35,225 nucleotides of DNA, from positions 1 to 35,225 of the forward strand of contig CALDLG010000101.1 in the NCBI GenBank assembly GCA_937910785.1, given 5' to 3'. Of the stretch, positions 14,514 to 21,739 are shown piece after piece (within the stretch, counting starts at the first letter, position 1; each line of letters begins with the position of its first letter). This DNA is from an uncultured Lachnospiraceae bacterium (GTDB lineage: Bacteria > Bacillota > Clostridia > Lachnospirales > Lachnospiraceae). The position numbers and the translations under genes are program-made. A model generated the notes under the pieces. It was not told where the DNA came from and made no database searches. It saw nothing but the letters and a program-made list of their open reading frames with translations.

Positions 14514-15917
14514 TTACTGTCCCAGAACCTTTCCTACTTCTTCATTCATTTTCGCAATGCCCTCGTCAATGCTCATTTCCTGGTTCATAATAGATTTATG
14601 ATACGTATCGAGGATATCGTTGATCTCGGATACATTCTCTGCATAAGGAACTTCCAGATACAGATTGGATACGCTCAGCGCCTCTTTGCTCTCCGCATCT
14701 GTGGGGAAGCCTTCCAGACCTGAAATAATCCCTGCAACCTCGTCGTTCATAAGTGCCGGAAAGTTACCTGTCTCAGCCATCACCTTTGCGCCTTCTGCGC
14801 CGGATACCCATTCTACAAACTTAAATGCTTCGTCCTTATGATCAGATACGCTCGTTACGGAAAGACCCGTAATCGTACCAAGCGTAGAACCCGGTTCAAC
14901 ACCTTCCGCATGCGGATATTTTACCATGCCCCAGTTGCCGCACAAAGACGCGTCATACTCGCCGCTCTGGATATTGGAAATCAGCGTGGAAATAAACCAG
15001 GAGCCCATATTCATCATCGCCACATCGCCGCCTGAAAATGCCGCGGAATAATGCAGGCCTTCTGCGCTCAGATCGGCATAATTTCTGCAGATCTGGTCAT
15101 TTTCCTCGTTCAGAACCAGCTCATAATACGGTTTGAAGAAATCATACTCACCGTCCAGAATGGAATGCTTACCGTCCAGCACGCCAAACAGCTGTACCGC
15201 GCTTCTCCATGTGTGGAAATGCGTTCCGTAAATCTGGGAACCAAATGTCGGGTCCGCAACCTGTCTTGCCAGCGCGTCATACTCTTCAAAGGTCATATCA
15301 TTGGTCGGATAAGGAACATTTGCCGCATCAAAGATATCCTTATTGTAAAATACGACCCAGAAATCATTTCGGAAAGGCAGCTCATAGAGACTTCCGTCTA
15401 CCGTTACCTGCTTATCCACACCGCCGTACTGACTGAGGTCGATGCCTGCCGCGGAGATATAGCTGTCAAGAGGTTCCAGTGTGTTTTTGGAAACCAGCGT
15501 CGCATATCCGGGAACATCCTTGATCGTCACAACATCGAAATCGGAACCACTTCCGGATAACTCCGTAGCCAGAACCGTCATGTAATCGGCTGAACCAAGA
15601 TCCACCATTTCCAGCGTTACATTCGGATTGGCCGCTTCATAAGCATCCTTCAGCGCCTGCCAGTAAGGAGTGGTATCCTTATCCCAGATCGCCCATTTCA
15701 GAGTAACCTCTTCGCCGGCATCCGCCGTCGTGTCCGCCGTATCAGCCGCATCAGCCGTACTGTCGGTCTGCGCCGTATCCGCCGGTGCTTCGGTCTTCGC
15801 CGTATCGGCTGTGTTATCGGCCGCCGTCTGCGTATCTCCTCCCCCTGCTCCACATCCTGCCAGCAGACCTGTCAGCATCGCTGCCGTAAGCAATACGCTT
15901 ACTACTTTTTTCTTCAT
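14514..15917 (-). CDS. Carbohydrate ABC transporter substrate-binding lipoprotein
   Basis: A 467-residue extracellular lipoprotein. The signal peptide MKKKVVSVLLTAAMLTGLLAGC ends in a clear lipobox (LLAGC). A linker of about 45 residues made almost only of Thr, Ala and Asp follows, then a bacterial solute-binding domain starting VTLKWAIWDKDTTPYWQALKDAYEAANPNV and ending near LDTYHKSIMNQEMSIDEGIAKMNEEVGKVLGQ. ATG 15917 is chosen because GGAGG lies 8 bases upstream and the signal peptide begins there. First gene of the leftward operon, under the phased 11-bp repeats at 16030-16062. It should capture the oligosaccharide the GH88, lyase and DUF2264 enzymes degrade. Confidence 0.95.
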   Translation of the reverse strand: MKKKVVSVLLTAAMLTGLLAGCGAGGGDTQTAADNTADTAKTEAPADTAQTDSTADAADTADTTADAGEEVTLKWAIWDKDTTPYWQALKDAYEAANPNVTLEMVDLGSADYMTVLATELSGSGSDFDVVTIKDVPGYATLVSKNTLEPLDSYISAAGIDLSQYGGVDKQVTVDGSLYELPFRNDFWVVFYNKDIFDAANVPYPTNDMTFEEYDALARQVADPTFGSQIYGTHFHTWRSAVQLFGVLDGKHSILDGEYDFFKPYYELVLNEENDQICRNYADLSAEGLHYSAAFSGGDVAMMNMGSWFISTLISNIQSGEYDASLCGNWGMVKYPHAEGVEPGSTLGTITGLSVTSVSDHKDEAFKFVEWVSGAEGAKVMAETGNFPALMNDEVAGIISGLEGFPTDAESKEALSVSNLYLEVPYAENVSEINDILDTYHKSIMNQEMSIDEGIAKMNEEVGKVLGQ

Positions 15918-15975
15918 CTTTATTTCCTCCCTTTTAAAAAGTTTTATAGATATCACTTTGGATGACTATGCATTC

Positions 15976-15981
15976 AGTATA
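15976..15981 (-). promoter_or_regulatory. Activator-dependent -10 box of the glycan operon
   Basis: Read leftward, TATACT at 15976-15981 is a good -10, but the region 17 bp upstream has no recognisable -35. Transcription would start near 15969, about 52 bases before the ATG. A missing -35 with direct repeats upstream fits a promoter that needs an AraC-type activator. Confidence 0.5.
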
Positions 15982-16018
15982 CTGATTTATTTTTACGAAT
16001 TACATAGAATTTTTTTCG

Positions 16019-16062
16019 ATTTCCTTCACAATTTATTCAATATTTATTCCATATATATTCAA
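16019..16062. promoter_or_regulatory. Phased 11-bp repeats, probable AraC-type regulator sites
   Basis: Read leftward, three abutting 11-mers occupy 16062-16030: TTGAATATATA, TGGAATAAATA, TTGAATAAATT. A weaker fourth (GTGAAGGAAAT) covers 16029-16019. The consensus is TTGAATAWATA with a period of one helical turn, upstream of the binding-protein promoter and divergent from the regulator genes. The YesN-like regulator next door is the likely ligand (inference). Confidence 0.6.
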
Positions 16063-16168
16063 CTTTTTATGCTTTTTACCCAAAAAATATAATTTTTTTG
16101 AAAAAGATGCATTATTTATTCCATTTTTTTCTGCCGCCGCATATTTTCTTTCCCATATCCCCGCTCTA

Positions 16169-16177
16169 TGCTAAAAT
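16169..16177 (+). promoter_or_regulatory. Extended -10 promoter of the two-component genes
   Basis: TGCTAAAAT at 16169-16177 is an extended -10 element (TG, one base, TAAAAT). The -35 is poor (TTTCCC-like). The start would be near 16184, about 67 bases before the kinase ATG. Together with the repeats and the divergent promoter it fills the 333-base gap between the operons. Confidence 0.5.
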
Positions 16178-16250
16178 AGGGGTACGAAAATCCACCAAAA
16201 AACGAACAGACAGGCAGATCTGCGGACGGCGGAAAGGCATGGTTATATTT

Positions 16251-18119
16251 ATGAACAGGCTGATTATCATAAAGGAGAAACTGCATCAGTATTTCTGCAC
16301 GATACGCGCCCGTATTTTGTTATGCACGATTTCTCTGATCGCCTTTATCTGCATCATCATTACTTCCATCAGTTATTTTCTCGTCCTGAAAAATCTGCGG
16401 CAGAATCTGATTCAGACATCGGAGACAAGGCTTTCTTTCCTGTGTGAATCCATCGATGCCAATGTCAGCAATGTCAGCAATTTTGTACGCGCCTGTCAGA
16501 TCAGTACGAAAATCATCAATTTCGCCAAGGAAACGGAGCCTTCGGGCAATCAGGCCAAACGGGAGGCCCACGATTTCGTCATGGAAAATTACGCGGCCGA
16601 TGCCGCCCTGCCTTCTCAGCTCATCCGCATGGTTATCATCGGCAAATCCAGAAAAGATATCGTGCAGGTCGTAGAGCCTCCTTACTCTTCCATCGCAATC
16701 TCCGCCGAAGCGATTCAGTCGCTTCCTTATTTTAATTTACTGAAGGAACATATGGAGGAAATTTCCATCGGCATCCTGCCGGATTCCTTCTGTACGACGA
16801 GAGAAATACCGATGATCCCCGTCCTGTACCCGATCGAACATCCCTACAAGGCGGAGGAAATCGGCTATATTTTTACGGAAATATCCCTTTCCGTCATTAC
16901 CAATCCCATACGGAACTATCTGTCCGAAAGGGACAGCCGCTTTTTCTTCTATATGAACGATAATGCTTACCGGTTTCAGAACGGAATACTGGTTCCCTTT
17001 CAGGATACATCGGAGACGCTGGAAGATTTGTCCGATCTGGCCCTGAACCCAGACACACGCATCCGTTCGATACGCCTCCCAAATGAAGAAGAGCAGATGG
17101 AAACGGTGACCGTCATCACTCGCCCTCTGAATACCAAGGGCTGGTATATCGCAGAATGCATAGATGAATCCCAGCTTACCGAAAGCGTATTCAACATTCT
17201 TTTCAGCATCGTGCTCATCACCGTTGCCGCCGCAAGCTGTATCGGCATTTTCCTCTCCTGGTTTCTGTTCCGGACCGTCAATATGCCCGTCAAACAGCTG
17301 CAGGCCCGAATCCTGAGAATTGAAAACGGTGACTTTTCCAGAGATTTATCGACGGAATGGCCGCACGAACTGGGCGATATCGGCAAGACCATCAACGATC
17401 TTTCGGAGAACGTGCTGATTTTGATGGAACAGCGGATTGAGGATGAACGGCAAAAGAGAGAATACGAATATAAAATGCTGCAAAGTCAGATTAACCCGCA
17501 CTTTCTGTACAATACGCTGAATTCCATCAAATGGATGGCTACCATCCAGAATTCACCGGGCATTGCCGAGATGACGACATCGCTTTCCCGTCTGTTAAAG
17601 GATATTTCCAAGGGCGCAACAAGCCTCGTCACCATCCGGCATGAGCTTTCGCTGATCAACGACTATTTCATCATTCAGCAGTATCGTTATGGCGGTACGA
17701 TCACGCTGACTTCTTCGGTGGATGATGATGCGCTGCTCTCCTGCCGGATTTTAAAATTTACGTTACAGCCTCTTGTGGAAAACGCGATTTTCCATGGCAT
17801 CGAACCGAAAGGCACTGCGGGAAATATTACCATTCATGTTTTTCAGGATTCGACAGAAGACGTTCACATCGACGTAACCGACGACGGCGTCGGCATGGAG
17901 CCGGAGCTGACAGCCCGTCTGCTCGATATGGAAGCGCCCGCCTCCTCTTCCTTCTTTAAAGAAATCGGCGTCAGCAACGTCCATAAACGGCTGCAGTACG
18001 AATTCGGAGACCGGTACGGGCTGTCGATTCAAAGCGAAGTGGGAAAATACACGACCATATCCATCTTATTGCCTTTCAGGGAGGGAAAAACCAATGATAA
18101 AACTGATTATCGCCGATGA
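16251..18119 (+). CDS. YesM-like sensor histidine kinase
   Basis: Membrane sensor kinase of 622 residues from MNRLIIIKEKLHQYF. One helix near residues 18-45 (ARILLCTISLIAFICIIITSISYFLVL), an extracellular sensing domain of about 250 residues, a second helix near 310-340 (FNILFSIVLITVAAASCIGIFLSWFLF), then HAMP (VNMPVKQLQARILRIENGDFSRDL). The kinase core has QSQINPHFLYNTLNSIKWMA with the phospho-accepting His417, N-box TLQPLVENAIFHGI and G-box DVTDDGVGM. The ATG at 16251 is placed just before the first membrane helix; an in-frame ATG at 16239 is too close to the AAAGG site. It is the cognate partner of the next gene, which overlaps it by 26 bases, and probably senses the glycan or its loaded binding protein. 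Confidence 0.93.
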   Translation: MNRLIIIKEKLHQYFCTIRARILLCTISLIAFICIIITSISYFLVLKNLRQNLIQTSETRLSFLCESIDANVSNVSNFVRACQISTKIINFAKETEPSGNQAKREAHDFVMENYAADAALPSQLIRMVIIGKSRKDIVQVVEPPYSSIAISAEAIQSLPYFNLLKEHMEEISIGILPDSFCTTREIPMIPVLYPIEHPYKAEEIGYIFTEISLSVITNPIRNYLSERDSRFFFYMNDNAYRFQNGILVPFQDTSETLEDLSDLALNPDTRIRSIRLPNEEEQMETVTVITRPLNTKGWYIAECIDESQLTESVFNILFSIVLITVAAASCIGIFLSWFLFRTVNMPVKQLQARILRIENGDFSRDLSTEWPHELGDIGKTINDLSENVLILMEQRIEDERQKREYEYKMLQSQINPHFLYNTLNSIKWMATIQNSPGIAEMTTSLSRLLKDISKGATSLVTIRHELSLINDYFIIQQYRYGGTITLTSSVDDDALLSCRILKFTLQPLVENAIFHGIEPKGTAGNITIHVFQDSTEDVHIDVTDDGVGMEPELTARLLDMEAPASSSFFKEIGVSNVHKRLQYEFGDRYGLSIQSEVGKYTTISILLPFREGKTNDKTDYRR

Positions 18120-19695
18120 TGAACCGCTCGTTCAGGCCGGCATCAAATCGATGATCAACTGGGAAGACTATCAGATCAGCATCGTTGGAACCGCTTCAAA
18201 CGGTGCGGCCGCCTACGAACTGATCCAAGAACATTCACCGGAGCTCATCATAACCGACATCAAAATGCCGGTTATGAGCGGTCTGGAGCTTGCCAGAAAA
18301 TGCCAGGAAGAAGGCCGAAAGCTTCCTCTGTTCATCATTCTGACCAGCTATGAAGAATTTAACTTCGTCAGGGAAGCCATTACTTATCAGGTCGTGGACT
18401 ACCTGATCAAGCTGGAACTGACCCCGGAAGTTCTGCTCGAAACGGTAAAAAAGGCAATCGAACGGATTCCCGAAGAACAGCCGGCGCAAACGGACGGACA
18501 CCCGCCCGACAACGTCTATCTGATCAGGGAACAGTTCTACACCCGCCTGATCTTCAATCTGTTCGAGTCAGAAGCACAGTTTCGGACACAGGCTCAGAAT
18601 CTGAACATCGATTTCAACTGCGAAGCCTTTGCCGTCAGCTATGTGGAAATCAAAAGCGAAAAACTGACACATATGTCGAGTCATAAACAACTAAACCTGT
18701 ATACGAGCAGTCTGCAAATGGTGAGTGAACTGATCTCCAAATACATTCCCTGCCATGTGCTTTCTCTGGATACGAGACATTTCTGCGTCATCTTTTTCCT
18801 GAAAGAAGAGACAGCCGCGGATTACAGGAGTCTCATCCGAAATACCCTGCGACAGGTATCTGTCATGTTATTCAATTATTACAGTGTGACAATCCATGCA
18901 AGCATCGGCGCTCCGGTATCCTCTCCGCTGCAGATGGCTTCCTCTTATCAGGACGCGAGGCAGACATTTACATTTGTCTGTGAAGAAACACCGATTCTTT
19001 TTCTGGAGGATCTTGCGGCTGATGAACCGCTGAAAAATGTGTTTAACATCTCTTTGTTTAAGGAAGATCTTTTGAAGGCCTATGCGGAGTTCGACGAAAA
19101 AGCCCTCTATGATACCTTTTCCGCCATCATAGAGCTGTTTACCGGCCGAAATACACATACTGTACAGGCATTGGATGCGGCCAGCAATATCCTGTATCTG
19201 TCCCTGTCTCTGCTCGGCAGCGGCGAACAGCTTATATCCGACATTTTCCGGGAAAAGAATAACGGCTACCGTTCCCTTTACGAGCTGACCAATACGGAAC
19301 AGGTCCTGGAGTGGATGAAGCTGCTGCGCGACGGCCTGTGCCGGAGCTTCTCCGAACATAACAAAGACTATAAGAACCACACTGTCACCAGTGTCAAAAA
19401 ATATATCAACGAACACATCGAAGAGAAGCTGACCTTAAACAGAGTTGCCAGAGAATTTAACATCAGCCCCAACTATTTAAGCGTCCTTTTCTCCAAAAAC
19501 AACGATATCGGCTTTTCCGACTATATTAACCAGAGCAAGATCGAAGCCGCCAAGAAAATGATGACCGGCGGAGACTATAAGATTTACGAGATTTCGGACC
19601 GCCTGGGATTTGAAAGCGCCTTTTACTTTAGTCGTGTATTTAAAAAAGTGACAGGTTTGTCCCCGCGCGATTACATCAATCAGAATCCACAATAG
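18094..19695 (+). CDS. YesN-like response regulator, AraC-type output
   Basis: Cytoplasmic regulator of 533 residues. Receiver domain at 1-120 with acidic pair Asp8/Asp9 (IADDE), phospho-acceptor Asp55 (ITDIKMPVMSG), a Thr/Ser switch in FIILTSYEEF and Lys near VDYLIKLEL. A middle region of about 300 residues has no clear family. The last 100 residues hold an AraC double helix-turn-helix: VKKYINEHIEEKLTLNRVAREFNISPNYLSVLFSK and IYEISDRLGFESAFYFSRVFKKVTGLSPRDY. GGAGGG precedes the ATG; its start lies inside the kinase gene, implying translational coupling. Likely activator of both glycan operons through the repeats at 16019-16062. Confidence 0.95.
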   Translation: MIKLIIADDEPLVQAGIKSMINWEDYQISIVGTASNGAAAYELIQEHSPELIITDIKMPVMSGLELARKCQEEGRKLPLFIILTSYEEFNFVREAITYQVVDYLIKLELTPEVLLETVKKAIERIPEEQPAQTDGHPPDNVYLIREQFYTRLIFNLFESEAQFRTQAQNLNIDFNCEAFAVSYVEIKSEKLTHMSSHKQLNLYTSSLQMVSELISKYIPCHVLSLDTRHFCVIFFLKEETAADYRSLIRNTLRQVSVMLFNYYSVTIHASIGAPVSSPLQMASSYQDARQTFTFVCEETPILFLEDLAADEPLKNVFNISLFKEDLLKAYAEFDEKALYDTFSAIIELFTGRNTHTVQALDAASNILYLSLSLLGSGEQLISDIFREKNNGYRSLYELTNTEQVLEWMKLLRDGLCRSFSEHNKDYKNHTVTSVKKYINEHIEEKLTLNRVAREFNISPNYLSVLFSKNNDIGFSDYINQSKIEAAKKMMTGGDYKIYEISDRLGFESAFYFSRVFKKVTGLSPRDYINQNPQ

Positions 19696-19717
19696 AAACC
19701 AGATACCGGAGGAATTT

Positions 19718-21739
19718 ATGATGTTCTGTGAAGTTACCCTTCCTGCCTCTTTTAAGCTCTTTTCCCTTTATCCTCCCATCACCGTACGGGCCGCATGGGA
19801 AGGTCTGGATGAGGAATGGAAAAAAGAAACCGTCGCTCTCGGCGAAAAATATCTGCGGTTTGATTTTCCGTCCCTGACAGCCGTTGATTTCATGGCTTTC
19901 ACAAGGACCGGAAACCGGACGCGCTACGAAGACAAATGCTTTTCCAAACGCCATGCCCTGAATGCGCTGGTCCTGGCTGAATGTGTGGAAGATCAGGGCC
20001 GTTTTCTGGATGATATCATAAACGGCATTTTCTCTCTCTGTGAGGAAAGCGCCTGGCAGCTTCCACCCCATAATTCTTATATCAGGGACACACCGCAGCT
20101 TCCTCTGCCGGACAGCACATCCCCCGTACTCGATCTGTTCGCCTGTGAAAGCGGCGCGGTCCTCGCTGCTGCCTGCTATCTTCTGGAAAGCAGACTCGAT
20201 GAGATCAGCCCCTTTATTACGAAACGAATCCGGCATGAGCTTCGGCAGCGGATTTATACCCCCTATCTGGAATCCCATTTCTGGTGGATGGGCAATGGGA
20301 AGGAACCGATGAACAACTGGACGATCTGGTGCACACAGAATGTGCTTCTATCCGTCTTTTTATTAAATCAGAACAATGTTCAAAGCAATTCCACATTGCC
20401 CTCCGGCAGTCGTCCCGACGGTCCCTCCGAAAACGCCGATGCGTTCCTGTCGGCCGTTCTGCGCAAAGCATGCAGGAGTATCGACTACTTCCTCGCCGAA
20501 TACGGTACGGACGGATGCTGCGATGAAGGCGCCCAGTATTACCGTCATGCGGGCCTGTGCCTGTTCAATGCGATGGAACTTTTAAATGACGTAACGAACA
20601 ATGCTTTTTCAAAGTTATATCAGGAACCGAAAATCCGGAACATCGCTTCCTATATTTTTCATGTTCATATCGACGATAAATATTATGTAAACTTCTCGGA
20701 TTGTTCTCCGGTTGCCGGCCGCGCCGGCGTTCGGGAGTTTCTCTTTGCCAGACGGACCTCCAACCCGGAAATGGCCGCTTTTGCCGCCGCGGATTTTCAG
20801 GCGGGAATGCCGGATACACTGCTGTTATCTGCCGAAAATAATCTATATTACAGGCTGCAGAACGCCTTTACGATTCGGGAAATCCGGGCATTCGCGTCGC
20901 AGGCTGCCGTCAAAGCCGCACAGAATGCACAATCGAATATCCCCGCCGGAATCTCTTTCCGACATCCCGACATCTACTATCCGAGCGTCGGCATCTTCAT
21001 CGCCAGAGACGATACTTTCTGTCTGGCGGTCAAAGCCGGTGATAACGCGGACAGCCATAATCACAACGATACCGGCAGCTTTACCGTCTACCGGAAGGGT
21101 CTTCCTCTGCTGATCGATGTAGGCGTGGAAAGCTATACGAAGAAAACCTTCTCTCCACAGCGCTATGAGATCTGGACCATGCAGTCCGCCTATCACAACC
21201 TGCCGACGATCAATGGCCAGATGCAGATGGACGGCGAAGCTTACGCCGCGCGAAATGTCAGCTATCAATTATCTGACACGATATGTCAGATTGAAATGGA
21301 GCTCGCGGACGCCTGGCCGTCGAAATCCGGTCTGCTCTCTTTTCACCGGAGCGCACGCCTTCATAAAGGACAGGAAATTGTGATAGAAGACCATTTCGCT
21401 TTTCGAAACGACAGTCCACAGGAAAAAAATACCGGCGAAAATGCCGGTATCAAAAAAGATGTTGTAATGAGTCTGATGACTTATGAAAAACCCGTTCCGC
21501 TTCCTTCCGGAACTGCGGCAGCTTCTTTTGCCGATAATGCTTCGCAAACCGCCGGCTGTTCAGAGTCCCTTGCGCTCCGCATCGGCTCCGTCGGAAGCCT
21601 TTCCATAACCGGAGGACGGCTCTGTGCGATCGAAACCATCCCGATCACCGATGCGCGGCTTGGGACCGCATGGGAACACGAAATCTACCGGATTCTGATC
21701 AACGTTGCCGGCGGAAATCTGCAAATACGCATCTCATAA
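19718..21739 (+). CDS. Heparinase II/III-like polysaccharide lyase, cytoplasmic
   Basis: A 673-residue protein with the alpha/alpha toroid plus beta-sandwich layout of heparinase II/III-type lyases. Landmarks are NNWTIWCTQN near residue 198, GCCDEGAQYYRHAG with Tyr274/Tyr275 and His277 as candidate catalytic residues, DSHNHNDTGSFTVYRKGLPLLIDVGVESYT with His447, and YHNLPTINGQMQ. Such enzymes cut uronic-acid glycans by beta-elimination and leave the unsaturated end that GH88 removes. No signal peptide is present, so it acts on imported oligosaccharides. GGAGG lies 5 bases before the first of two adjacent ATGs (19718 and 19721). It follows the regulator by 22 bases. Its stop overlaps the 3' end of the convergent DegV-kinase gene by 6 bases. 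The exact lyase family and substrate are not decidable here. Confidence 0.88.
   Translation: MMFCEVTLPASFKLFSLYPPITVRAAWEGLDEEWKKETVALGEKYLRFDFPSLTAVDFMAFTRTGNRTRYEDKCFSKRHALNALVLAECVEDQGRFLDDIINGIFSLCEESAWQLPPHNSYIRDTPQLPLPDSTSPVLDLFACESGAVLAAACYLLESRLDEISPFITKRIRHELRQRIYTPYLESHFWWMGNGKEPMNNWTIWCTQNVLLSVFLLNQNNVQSNSTLPSGSRPDGPSENADAFLSAVLRKACRSIDYFLAEYGTDGCCDEGAQYYRHAGLCLFNAMELLNDVTNNAFSKLYQEPKIRNIASYIFHVHIDDKYYVNFSDCSPVAGRAGVREFLFARRTSNPEMAAFAAADFQAGMPDTLLLSAENNLYYRLQNAFTIREIRAFASQAAVKAAQNAQSNIPAGISFRHPDIYYPSVGIFIARDDTFCLAVKAGDNADSHNHNDTGSFTVYRKGLPLLIDVGVESYTKKTFSPQRYEIWTMQSAYHNLPTINGQMQMDGEAYAARNVSYQLSDTICQIEMELADAWPSKSGLLSFHRSARLHKGQEIVIEDHFAFRNDSPQEKNTGENAGIKKDVVMSLMTYEKPVPLPSGTAAASFADNASQTAGCSESLALRIGSVGSLSITGGRLCAIETIPITDARLGTAWEHEIYRILINVAGGNLQIRIS

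Noticed and set aside
15670..16092. A plus-strand frame rich in Ala, Val and Ser opposite the binding-protein N-terminus
   Set aside because: It is the antisense image of the Thr/Ala/Asp linker and signal peptide of the binding lipoprotein.
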